DNA of 19,633 bases. Origin: JAAAPF01 sp964481035 (lineage in GTDB: Bacteria > Pseudomonadota > Alphaproteobacteria > Geminicoccales > Geminicoccaceae). The stretch spans positions 1-19,633 of the forward strand of contig CAYZSE010000053.1 of assembly GCA_964481035.1 (NCBI GenBank), in the 5' to 3' direction. Shown in pieces: positions 13,223 to 19,633 of the stretch; within the stretch, counting starts at the first letter, position 1, and the number at the start of each line of letters is the position of its first letter. The notes below the pieces were generated by a model, which worked only from the letters and a program-made list of their open reading frames with translations, ran no database searches and was not told where the DNA came from. Position numbers and translations under genes: made by a program.

Positions 13223-13240
13223 TTGGCACGCTTCTGGCAC
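13223..13240 (+). promoter_or_regulatory. Sigma-54-like (-24/-12) promoter candidate
   Basis: TTGGCACG at 13223-13230 matches the -24 box exactly. A second box, TGGCA at 13235-13239, resembles TTGCA with one mismatch. The invariant GG and GC are separated by exactly ten bases, as sigma-54 requires. Transcription would start near 13250, just before a run of hairpins and a terminator. No enhancer-binding site was identified. Confidence 0.35.
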
Positions 13241-13243
13241 TGC

Positions 13244-13337
13244 GGGTTTCGACCCTGTGAAGGGTGCCACCCAGCAGGAGCTCCGCGGCTCCTCATTAGG
13301 CCCGCCGACCAGCCTCCCTGTCGGCGGGCCGTTTCTT
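13244..13337 (+). ncRNA. Candidate small RNA or leader with alternative hairpins and a terminator
   Basis: The segment holds stem ACCCT/AGGGT (13252-13256 with 13261-13265) closed by a GTGA tetraloop. Stem AGGAGC/GCTCCT follows around TCCGCG (13276-13281 with 13288-13293). A strong terminator hairpin comes last. A TTCG-capped GGGT/ACCC hairpin (13244-13255) and a GGGT/ACCC hairpin at 13262-13272 would compete with the first stem. The terminator loop contains CCTCCC, complementary to Shine-Dalgarno sequences, as seen in several alphaproteobacterial trans-acting small RNAs. A sigma-54-like promoter lies directly upstream. The transcript would be about 85-95 bases. No convincing small protein fits the region. 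It could instead be an attenuator for acyP. Confidence 0.35.
13299..13337 (+). terminator. Rho-independent terminator
   Basis: GGCCCGCCGAC (13299-13309) pairs perfectly with GTCGGCGGGCC (13320-13330) around a ten-base loop. It is followed by GTTTCTT on the plus strand. It is the clearest intrinsic terminator in the window. It lies 174 bp after the TIM-barrel gene stop and 27 bp before the acyP start. Confidence 0.75.
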
Positions 13338-13363
13338 ATGCGGCACCAGGGGCGCGGCCAGCC

Positions 13364-13651
13364 GTGACCGCCGCAAGGGACCGGCGCCATGTCGTCGTCA
13401 CGGGCCGTGTCCAGGGGGTCGGCTATCGTGCTTGGCTGGAGGACAAGGCCCGAGCGGCGGGTCTCGACGGCTGGGTTCGCAACCGGCGCGACGGCACTGT
13501 CGAAGCCGTCCTGGCGGGCCCGCCGACGGCCGTCGCCGACATGGTGAACGCCTGCCGGCAAGGCCCGCCGCTGGCGAGGCCGAAGCAGATCGACGAACGG
13601 TCGACCGAGGAGGAGCCGGGCCCCGGCTTTCGGACGCGGGCAACCGTCTGA
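13364..13651 (+). CDS. acyP: Acylphosphatase
   Basis: This small cytoplasmic enzyme hydrolyses acyl phosphates such as carbamoyl phosphate or acetyl phosphate. The 95-residue product carries the family signature GRVQGVGYRAW at residues 14-24, with the phosphate-binding Arg22. The catalytic Asn40 sits in GWVRNRRDGTVE. The GTG at 13364 is chosen because the terminator hairpin lies just upstream and the N-terminus then has normal family length. A weak GGGGCG stretch precedes it. The C-terminal end is Arg/Glu-rich and lacks the usual F-x-I-x-Y ending, so it is slightly atypical. The gene is followed by glcF 69 bp downstream. Confidence 0.9.
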   Translation: MTAARDRRHVVVTGRVQGVGYRAWLEDKARAAGLDGWVRNRRDGTVEAVLAGPPTAVADMVNACRQGPPLARPKQIDERSTEEEPGPGFRTRATV

Positions 13652-13720
13652 GAACGCGCGCTTGGCCGCGCTCGTCCGGGCGCCTAGTTCTCGTCTTCGA
13701 GAGCACAGGGAGGTGTCGGC

Positions 13721-15055
13721 GTGCAGACCCATTTCACCGAGGCACAGCTTCGCGATCCCGATCTGCGCGAGAGCGACAAGATCCTGAGAACCTGCGTCCA
13801 TTGCGGCTTCTGCACGGCCACGTGCCCGACCTTCGTGCTCCTGGGCGACGAGCTCGACAGCCCGCGCGGGCGCATCTATCTCATCAAGGACATGCTGGAG
13901 ACGGGCAAGCCCGCCTCGGCGGAGGTCGTCAAGCACGTCGACCGCTGCCTCTCGTGCCTCGCCTGCATGACGACCTGCCCATCGGGCGTGCACTACCAGC
14001 ATCTCGTCGACCATGCCCGCGCCTACATCGAGCAGACCTATGCGCGGCCGTGGCACGATCGCGCGCTCCGCTGGCTGTTGACGCAGCTCATCCCGCGGCC
14101 CCGACTGTTTCGCTGGTCGCTCCGCGGCGCGCAGCTCGCCCGGCCGCTCAAGGGCCTGCTCCGCGGGCGCATGCGAGCAATGCTCGAGCTCGCGCCGGAG
14201 ACCCTCCCGGCCCCATCGCCCGTCGACCGCCCGCAGGTGATCCCAGCCCAAGGGACGCGCAGGAAGCGCGTAGCGGTGCTCACCGGCTGCGCCCAGCAGG
14301 TGCTCGACACCCGCATCAACGAGGCGACCGTCCGGATCTTGACCCGCCACGGGGTCGAGGTGGTCGTGGCCGAAGGCATGGGTTGCTGCGGCTCGCTGGC
14401 GCACCACCTCGGTAAGGTCGAAGTGAGCCACGCCCAGGCTGCGGCCAACGTCGAAGCCTGGTGGCGCGAGACCGAGGCGGGCGGCGGGGTCGGCCTGGAC
14501 GCCATCGTCATCAACACGTCGGGCTGCGGCACCGCCGTCAAGGACTACGGCTTCGTGCTGCGCGACGACCCACACCTCGAGTACAAGGCGGCGGCCATCG
14601 CCGCGCTCGCCAAGGACGTCACGGAATTCCTGCTCGATCTGGGGCTCGCGCCGCCGGTCCGGCGCTCGCCCCTGAAGGTGGCCTATCACAGCGCCTGCTC
14701 GATGCAGCACGGCCAGCAGCTCAAGAGCGAGCCGCAGGCGCTGCTCGTCAAGGCCGGCTTCGCGGTCAAGGGCGTGCCCGAGGGACACCTCTGCTGCGGC
14801 TCGGCGGGGGTCTACAACATCCTGCAGCCGCAGATCGCCGACCAACTGCGCGCGCGCAAGGTGGCCAATTTGAAGAAGGTGGCGCCGGAGGTGGTGGCGA
14901 CCGGCAACATCGGCTGCATGACCCAGCTGGCCGGACGCGTCGGCGTGCCGGTCGTCCACACCGTCGAGTTGCTGGATTGGGCCACCGGCGGGCCGCTGCC
15001 GGCGGCGCTCGCCGGGCACGTCGCGACGGCGGAGCCGGCGGTGGCGGCGTCGTGA
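13721..15055 (+). CDS. glcF: Glycolate oxidase iron-sulfur subunit
   Basis: GlcF is the Fe-S subunit of the glycolate dehydrogenase complex (GlcDEF), which oxidises glycolate to glyoxylate and passes electrons to the respiratory chain at the inner membrane. The 444-residue product has two 4Fe-4S motifs: Cys25, 28, 31 and 35 in CVHCGFCTATCP, and Cys76, 79, 82 and 86 in CLSCLACMTTCP. Two cysteine-rich CCG domains follow, with GMGCCGS, TSGCGTAVKDY, HSACSMQHGQ and HLCCGSAG. The start is GTG at 13721, with a GGGAGGTG site 6 bp upstream. The partner genes glcD and glcE are not next to it: acyP precedes it, and a minus-strand gene converges on it with only a 7-bp gap. Confidence 0.95.
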   Translation: MQTHFTEAQLRDPDLRESDKILRTCVHCGFCTATCPTFVLLGDELDSPRGRIYLIKDMLETGKPASAEVVKHVDRCLSCLACMTTCPSGVHYQHLVDHARAYIEQTYARPWHDRALRWLLTQLIPRPRLFRWSLRGAQLARPLKGLLRGRMRAMLELAPETLPAPSPVDRPQVIPAQGTRRKRVAVLTGCAQQVLDTRINEATVRILTRHGVEVVVAEGMGCCGSLAHHLGKVEVSHAQAAANVEAWWRETEAGGGVGLDAIVINTSGCGTAVKDYGFVLRDDPHLEYKAAAIAALAKDVTEFLLDLGLAPPVRRSPLKVAYHSACSMQHGQQLKSEPQALLVKAGFAVKGVPEGHLCCGSAGVYNILQPQIADQLRARKVANLKKVAPEVVATGNIGCMTQLAGRVGVPVVHTVELLDWATGGPLPAALAGHVATAEPAVAAS

Positions 15056-15062
15056 AGCGCGG

Positions 15063-15503
15063 TCATTCCGCGAACGCGCACAGGTTCGCCTCCAGCGCCC
15101 ACCCCTCGATCAGCAGGCTCGTGTAGGCGCGGCGCCGGCCCGCCCGATCGTAGCTGAGATCGCCACCGACCACCCGCACCCACCCGTCGCGCCGCTTTCG
15201 TGTGTCGACCTCGACGGTCGTGAACCGCGCGACGCGCGCGCTCACCGCGGCCGTCGCCGCCGGTGCGGCGCGGATCGCCAGCGTGGTGTCGGCGGCGATG
15301 CCGCAGACGACGGTGTACGCATGACCCGCCGCGCGATGCGGCCAGTCGACGTCGCGCGCGAGCCCGGCGAGGCGCAGATCGCCGAAGGTGCCGACCTCCT
15401 GGGCCGGCACCGGCGCGAGAACGGCCAGTCCGAGGCCCGCCGCGCCGACGACCGAGCGTGTCGCGCGCCGGGCCGGGCGAAGGCATGCGACGGCATCGCG
15501 CAT
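15063..15503 (-). CDS. Secreted SH3-domain-like protein of unknown function
   Basis: The product has 146 residues. The N-terminus is basic with a hydrophobic stretch and a PVPAQE segment, so it reads as a signal peptide ending near residue 35. The rest resembles a bacterial SH3 (type 3) domain: TLAIRAAPAATAAVSARVARFTTVEV matches the strand-turn-strand pattern with a charged turn, then DGWVRVVGG and a final GWALEANLC. Such domains often bind cell-wall peptides. Two cysteines of the mature part (in VVCGIA and ANLCAF) could form a disulfide in the periplasm. It lies 102 bp downstream of the ComM-like gene on the same strand and converges on glcF. The SH3 assignment rests on pattern only. Confidence 0.65.
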   Translation of the reverse strand: MRDAVACLRPARRATRSVVGAAGLGLAVLAPVPAQEVGTFGDLRLAGLARDVDWPHRAAGHAYTVVCGIAADTTLAIRAAPAATAAVSARVARFTTVEVDTRKRRDGWVRVVGGDLSYDRAGRRRAYTSLLIEGWALEANLCAFAE

Positions 15504-15605
15504 TCGGTTCGCTCCGCGCTTCGAGGACGCCCTCGACCCTACGGCGCCGTCGACTTGACCTCAACCTTTGCGCGAGACGACGATCCAGGCCAGCCCGGCC
15601 GCCGC

Positions 15606-17150
15606 TCAGCGCAACACGCGGCGCCGGTAGCTCAGCGCCTCGGCGACGTGCGGGCGACCGATCTCCTCAGCGCCTTCGAGGTCGGCGATGGTGCGGGCGA
15701 CGCGTAGCACGCGGTGGTAGCCGCGCGCGGACAGGCGGAGGCGCTGGGCGGCGTTCTGGAGGAGCGCCTCGGCGTCGGCGTGGCGACGGCACACCTCGTC
15801 GAGCAGCTCGCCGTCGACCTCGACGTTGGTCTTGAGATGCGGCGCGCCGACACGCGCGAGCCGATCGGCTTGGCGTCGGCGGGCCCGGGCGACCCGCGCC
15901 GCCACCTCGGCCGAGCCCTCGGCGGGCGGTGCGAGCGCCAGATCGGCCGGCGACACTGCCGGCACGTCGATGGTGAGGTCGATGCGGTCAAGGAGCGGCC
16001 CCGACAGTCGCGCCTGGTAATCGCCGCCGCAGCGGGGCGCCTTCGGGCAGGCGAGGCGGGGATCGTCGAGATGGCCGCAGCGACAGGGGTTCATCGCGGC
16101 GACGAGCTGGAAGCGCGCCGGATAGGTGGCGTGCATCTGCGCTCGCGAGACGGTCACGGTGCCGGCCTCGACCGGCTGGCGCAGCGCCTCGAGGGCGCCG
16201 CGGCCGAACTCCGGCAGCTCGTCGAGGAAGAGGACGCCCTTGTGGGCGAGCGACACCTCGCCCGGTCGCGCCTGCGGCCCGCCGCCGACCAGGGCCGGCA
16301 TCGAGGCGCCGTGATGCGGGCTGCGGAACGGCCGCTCGGGCGACAGCGCCCCGTCCTTCAAGGCGCCCGCGACGCTGCGGATCATGCTGACCTCGAGGAT
16401 CTCCTGCGGGTCGAGAGGCGGCAGGAGGCCCGGCATGCGCTGCGCGAGCATCGACTTGCCGGCGCCCGGCGGGCCGATCATCAAGAGGTTGTGCGCACCC
16501 GCCGCGGCGACCTCGAGCGCGCGCTTGGCGCTCTCCTGGCCTTTGACGTCCTTGAGGTCCGGGTAGCTCGGAGGGGCCTCCGCCGACCTCGCCTCGGGCC
16601 GCGGCAACAGGCGGTGCCCCTGAGCGTGGGCGACCAGCGCCGGGAGGTCGGCCGCCGCCACGATCTCGAGGTCCTTGCCGAGCCACGCCGCCTCGCCGCC
16701 GCAGGCCGCCGGACAGACGAGCGCGAGCTCCTCGCCCGCGGCGGCGACGGCTGCCGGCAGCACCCCCGGCACCGCGCGCAATCGGCCGTCGAGGGCGAGC
16801 TCGCCCAGGGCCAAGGACCCCGCGAAGACCTCGCGCGGCAGCACGCCGATGGCCTCGAGCACGGCGAGCGCGATGGGCAGGTCGTAGTGACTGCCCTCTT
16901 TCTGCAGATCGGCGGGCGCAAGGTTGACGGTCAGGCGCTTGGGCGGCAGCGCGAGACCCAGGGCGGCGATCGCCGCCCGGACCCGCTCGCGGCTCTCCGC
17001 CACGGCCTTGTCGGCGAGGCCGACCACGGCGAATGCCGGCAGCCCCGCCGAGAGCTGCACCTGCACCTCGACCGGCCGGACCTCGAGGCCCTGAAACGCG
17101 ACGGTCCTCGCCTGGGCGATGGCGAGACCCGCGGGCGTCGCCCGCGCCAT
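15606..17150 (-). CDS. comM: ComM/YifB-family AAA+ ATPase (Mg-chelatase-like domain)
   Basis: Members of this family are hexameric helicases. ComM promotes branch migration during natural transformation, and homologues are widespread in bacteria. The 514-residue product has the usual three parts. An N-terminal S5-fold-like domain (residues 1-190) comes first. The Mg-chelatase AAA+ core has Walker A GPPGAGKS at 226-233 and Walker B GVLFLDEL at 304-311. A Mg-chelatase C-terminal domain ends in SARGYHRVLRVARTIADLEG. A cysteine cluster CRCGHLDDPRLACPKAPRC may bind zinc. GGAG lies 7 bp before the ATG. It diverges from pyrD. Whether this organism is naturally transformable cannot be read from the window. 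Confidence 0.93.
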   Translation of the reverse strand: MARATPAGLAIAQARTVAFQGLEVRPVEVQVQLSAGLPAFAVVGLADKAVAESRERVRAAIAALGLALPPKRLTVNLAPADLQKEGSHYDLPIALAVLEAIGVLPREVFAGSLALGELALDGRLRAVPGVLPAAVAAAGEELALVCPAACGGEAAWLGKDLEIVAAADLPALVAHAQGHRLLPRPEARSAEAPPSYPDLKDVKGQESAKRALEVAAAGAHNLLMIGPPGAGKSMLAQRMPGLLPPLDPQEILEVSMIRSVAGALKDGALSPERPFRSPHHGASMPALVGGGPQARPGEVSLAHKGVLFLDELPEFGRGALEALRQPVEAGTVTVSRAQMHATYPARFQLVAAMNPCRCGHLDDPRLACPKAPRCGGDYQARLSGPLLDRIDLTIDVPAVSPADLALAPPAEGSAEVAARVARARRRQADRLARVGAPHLKTNVEVDGELLDEVCRRHADAEALLQNAAQRLRLSARGYHRVLRVARTIADLEGAEEIGRPHVAEALSYRRRVLR

Positions 17151-17234
17151 GACTGTTCTCCGCTCGAGACGTCGCAGAGCAGTCTTAGCGCACGCTCGCG
17201 GCGCCGCATCGCCGGAGTAGGCCGCGACGACCTC

Positions 17235-17321
17235 TAGGGCGCTTTTCGAGACCCTCGACCATCCCGCAGCCCCGCCGCGCCCACGCGAACAGCCCGCAAA
17301 TCCCTTGACCGGGCGTTACCG
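17235..17321. repeat. Decayed relative of the pyrC–pyrE palindromic element, upstream of pyrD
   Basis: The 42 bases from 17235 match the left end of the element at 11298 at about 33 positions. They include an unbroken 14-base match over CGACCATCCCGCA-type sequence (TTGA versus TCGA differs at one base) and then CCCCGCC and GCCCACG. The right-hand palindrome arm is missing. TTGACCGGGCGTTACCG at 17305-17321 resembles the other copy's right flank. It lies in the gap between the divergent comM and pyrD genes. The loss of the second arm means it can no longer form the large hairpin. Confidence 0.65.
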
Positions 17322-17367
17322 CGCGGGCGTCCTGACCGCCCTTCCCTCCGCGCCGAGACCCGCCGCG

Positions 17368-18387
17368 ATGCCATTGCCCTCCCTGCTCGTCGACCGTCTC
17401 GCCCTCGACCGGGCCGCGGTGGCGTTGTTGCGCCTCCTGCCGGCGGAACGGGCGCACGACGCGGCGCTCGCGCTCCTCCGAGCGCTGCCGGCGCCGACCC
17501 CGCTTGCCACGCCCGGCCTCGCGCGAACCGTGGCGGGGCTGCGCTTCGCCAACCCGCTCGGCATCGCCGCCGGCTTCGACAAGGACGGCCGCGCCTTCGA
17601 TCGCGCGCTCGACTGGGGCTTCGGCTTCATCGAGGTCGGCACCGTCACCCCGCGACCGCAGGCCGGCAACCCCAAGCCCCGCCTCTTCCGGCTCGCCGCA
17701 GACCACGCCTTGATCAACCGCCTGGGCTTCAACAATGCGGGCCACGCCGCCCTCGCGCGGCGGCTCGAGGGCCGAGATCGCGGCCGCGGCGTCGTCGGCG
17801 TGAACATCGGCTGCAACAAGGACAGCGACGAGCCCATCGCCGACTACGTCGCCGGGGTCGCCGTGTTCGCGGATCTCGCGGACTACCTGACCGTCAACGT
17901 CTCGTCGCCGAACACGCCCGGCCTGCGCGCGCTGCAGCACGGCGAGCGGCTCGCGGGCCTGCTCGACCGCGTGCTCGCGGAGCGCGAGCAGCGGCGGCGC
18001 CTGCCGATCTTCCTCAAGCTCGCCCCCGACCTCGGCGACGCCGACCTCGACGCCATCCTCACCGTGGTCGCGGCGCGGCCGGTCGACGGGATCGTCTACG
18101 CCAATACGACCATCGCCCGCCCCGCCGGACTCGGGCACCCGGCCGCGGCCGAGACGGGCGGGCTCAGCGGCCGGCCGCTGCGCGACGCGACAACGGCTCG
18201 CCTCGGCTCGATCCGCGCGCGGCTGCGTCCCGATCAGGCTCTCGTCGGCGTCGGCGGCATTGCCACCGCCGCCGACGTTCGGGCCAAGCTGCGAGCCGGC
18301 GCCGATCTCGTGCAACTCTACACGGCGCTCGTCTATCGGGGCCTCGGCCTCGGCCGGCGGCTGTTGCGCGAGCTCGGTCACCCGTAG
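17368..18387 (+). CDS. pyrD: Dihydroorotate dehydrogenase, quinone-dependent (class 2)
   Basis: This FMN enzyme oxidises dihydroorotate to orotate at the inner membrane and passes electrons to quinone, the fourth step of pyrimidine synthesis. The product is 339 residues. The N-terminal amphipathic helical region (residues 4-40) is the membrane and quinone-binding extension of class 2 enzymes. The FMN region ANPLGIAAGFDKDG is at 61-74, substrate residues are in NRLGFNN at 117-123, and the catalytic serine is Ser180 in NVSSPNTPGLR. IFLKLAPDL and ANTT follow as expected. I chose ATG at 17368 because it gives the normal N-terminus. An upstream in-frame start at 17305 would add 21 residues that do not look like the family and overlap the repeat. 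The downstream minus-strand gene converges. Confidence 0.95.
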   Translation: MPLPSLLVDRLALDRAAVALLRLLPAERAHDAALALLRALPAPTPLATPGLARTVAGLRFANPLGIAAGFDKDGRAFDRALDWGFGFIEVGTVTPRPQAGNPKPRLFRLAADHALINRLGFNNAGHAALARRLEGRDRGRGVVGVNIGCNKDSDEPIADYVAGVAVFADLADYLTVNVSSPNTPGLRALQHGERLAGLLDRVLAEREQRRRLPIFLKLAPDLGDADLDAILTVVAARPVDGIVYANTTIARPAGLGHPAAAETGGLSGRPLRDATTARLGSIRARLRPDQALVGVGGIATAADVRAKLRAGADLVQLYTALVYRGLGLGRRLLRELGHP

Positions 18388-18419
18388 CGGACGCCCGCAG
18401 GCATCCGATGGGAGGTGGC

Positions 18420-19172
18420 TCAGGCGAGCGGCGCCAGCTCCGCCCGCTTACCCGCGAGGTGAGTGTCGATCGCCGCCGCGGCCCGCTTGCCCGCGCCGGC
18501 CGCGAGGATCACGGTCGCCGAGCCGGTGACGATGTCGCCGCCCGCGAAGACGCCCTCGCGGCTCGTCTGTCCGGCGGCGTCCTTTGCCACCAGGCCACCC
18601 CACTTCGTCGTGGCGAGGTCCGGCCTGGTGCGCGCCGAGAGCGGGTTCAAGCTCGTGCCGATCGCGACGATGACGTTGTTCACATCGAGCACGAACTCCG
18701 AATCCGGCACCGGCACCGGCCTCCGCCGGCCGTCCTCGAGGAACTCGAGCGGATTGTTGAGCCACTTGAACTGCACGCCCTCCTCGATGGCGTGCTCGTA
18801 TTCCTCGACGCAGGCGGTCATCTCCGCCTCCGAGCGGCGGTAGACGACCGTCACCTCCTCGGAGCCGGCGCGCATCGCGCAGCGCGCAGCGTCCATCGCC
18901 GTGTTGCCGGCGCCGATCACCGCGACGCGCCGGCCCGACTTCACCGGCGTGTCGTAGTCGGGGAAGCGGTAGGCGCCCATCGGGTTGATGCGGGTCAAGA
19001 ACTCGTTGGACGAGTAGATGCCGTTGAGGTTCTCGCCCGGCGGGTTCAAGAAGCGCGGCAGGCTGGCGCCGGTGCCGATGAACACCGCGGCGAAGCCCAT
19101 CTCGTCCATGAGCTGGTCGAGCGTGAGGGTCTTGCCGAGGATGACGTTGCACTGGATGTCGACGCCGGCCAC
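18420..19172 (-). CDS. Truncated glutamate synthase small-subunit-like flavoprotein (C-terminal half)
   Basis: The frame matches the C-terminal half of GltD/GltA-type NAD(P)H-dependent oxidoreductases, which move electrons from NADPH through FAD. Seen are GKTLTLDQLMDEMGFAAVFIGTG, PGENLNGIYSSNEFLTR, the NADPH Rossmann motif VAVIGAGNTAMDAA (83-96) and the FAD site GVFAGGDIVTGSATVILAAGAG. Full-length relatives have about 450-480 residues, but only 250 are here. Homology stops near 19187, where upstream codons read IEALLV after an unrelated stretch. The Fe-S cluster N-terminus and first FAD motif are missing. Between PLEFLED and RRRPVPVPD about 25 residues usual in the family also seem absent. 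The GTG at 19172 is only the first available start codon, not a true gene start. It is a pseudogene, or the contig is misjoined. Confidence 0.75.
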   Translation of the reverse strand: MAGVDIQCNVILGKTLTLDQLMDEMGFAAVFIGTGASLPRFLNPPGENLNGIYSSNEFLTRINPMGAYRFPDYDTPVKSGRRVAVIGAGNTAMDAARCAMRAGSEEVTVVYRRSEAEMTACVEEYEHAIEEGVQFKWLNNPLEFLEDGRRRPVPVPDSEFVLDVNNVIVAIGTSLNPLSARTRPDLATTKWGGLVAKDAAGQTSREGVFAGGDIVTGSATVILAAGAGKRAAAAIDTHLAGKRAELAPLA

Positions 19173-19187
19173 GAGCAGGGCTTCGAT

Positions 19188-19633
19188 CTTGAACCGCCCC
19201 GGGTTTGGCAGCGGGGTCTCGCTCGATGACGTGCGCGTCGGTCTGCGCTCCGTCCTCCATCCATGCGGCCCAACCTCGCGTCGGGAGCCGGAACGTCGGA
19301 AGAGCGGTATCGTGTCGATCTTACGCAGCGGTTCTCGCCGACCGGCTCCCCTGACGCCACGCCTGAGTAGGTTGGCGGACGATTTGCAATTCCATCAAAA
19401 AACCACAACAAGGCAACGCCGACGCGGTGCCCCGCTCGACGTTCGTCTCGGCTCGACAGAGGTAGGTGGAAAAAGTGTTCTCAAGGAGCAGGGAGGACGT
19501 CCTGACCCGCGCGGCCGGCGGACGCGCCGATCCACGCCCTGACGGCGCTGCCCGAGGTCGACGAGCGGGCACAGCGCGCCCGATCTCGGCCAGCATCCCC
19601 CGCTCAAGCGCCGCTGGGCGCAAAACTTGGCTG
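19188..19633. other. Right-end segment without a recognisable gene
   Basis: No reading frame on either strand in these 446 bases looks like a known protein. The frame of the truncated oxidoreductase stays open upstream for a stretch but no longer resembles the family. Base composition changes: 19383-19420 is much poorer in GC than the rest of the window and contains a run of six A. The segment could be the edge of an insertion, non-coding DNA, or a misassembled contig end. Confidence 0.5.

Noticed and set aside
13244..13272. A tRNA-like T-arm (GGGTTTCGACCC).
   Set aside because: No acceptor, D-arm or anticodon arm of the right size surrounds it. It is better explained as a small hairpin.
13122..13367. 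A possible 81-residue protein starting at an ATG that overlaps the TIM-barrel gene stop.
   Set aside because: Its composition is not protein-like, it runs through the terminator hairpin and it ends inside acyP. It is more likely chance open frame in GC-rich DNA.
13689..13702. A small TCTCG/CGAGA hairpin just upstream of glcF.
   Set aside because: Only five pairs, with no U-run, and it lies just upstream of the ribosome site of glcF. It is not distinguishable from chance.
15553..15566. TTGACCTCAA, resembling half of a MerR/SoxR operator, between comM and the SH3-like gene.
   Set aside because: Only one half of the dyad is present, and no divergent gene or MerR-family regulator lies nearby.

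Overview
The window is about 20 kb of very GC-rich DNA, densely packed with genes. Its gene content points to a free-living alphaproteobacterium, plausibly Rhodospirillales or Geminicoccales. This placement comes from gene families and base composition only. The left edge cuts a class III adenylate cyclase. The right edge holds a broken glutamate-synthase-like gene next to sequence that could not be assigned, so the window may be a complete contig, possibly from a metagenome.

Positions 1-3096 (minus strand) hold a likely operon: D-3-hydroxybutyrate dehydrogenase (bdhA), a patatin-like acyl hydrolase and a membrane-anchored adenylate cyclase. This suggests polyhydroxybutyrate or lipid turnover, with a cAMP enzyme at the end. 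Positions 3199-4121 (plus) hold an ECF sigma factor overlapping a small soluble zinc-finger anti-sigma factor. Positions 4190-10138 (plus) hold a secreted 5'-nucleotidase-type phosphatase. It is followed by a giant phosphatase/beta-propeller/endonuclease gene with two precise lesions: an amber codon where relatives have a tyrosine, and a 5-bp tandem duplication that shifts frame just before the last catalytic motif. If intact, this block would be an extracellular DNA-to-phosphate scavenging set.

Positions 10184-18387 carry three pyrimidine biosynthesis genes: pyrC (minus), pyrE (plus) and pyrD (plus). Among them lie a TIM-barrel sugar isomerase-like gene, an acylphosphatase, glcF (glycolate oxidase Fe-S subunit), a secreted SH3-like protein and a ComM/YifB AAA+ ATPase. 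A 127-bp palindromic element with a perfect 28-bp stem sits between pyrC and pyrE, and a decayed relative lies upstream of pyrD. The 238-bp gap before the acylphosphatase gene holds a sigma-54-like promoter, several small hairpins and a strong Rho-independent terminator, which together look like an undescribed small RNA or leader.

No rRNA, tRNA, CRISPR array or recognisable transposase was seen. The most novel-looking signals are the doubly broken phosphatase-nuclease gene, the palindromic element shared by pyr gene leaders, and the candidate small RNA.
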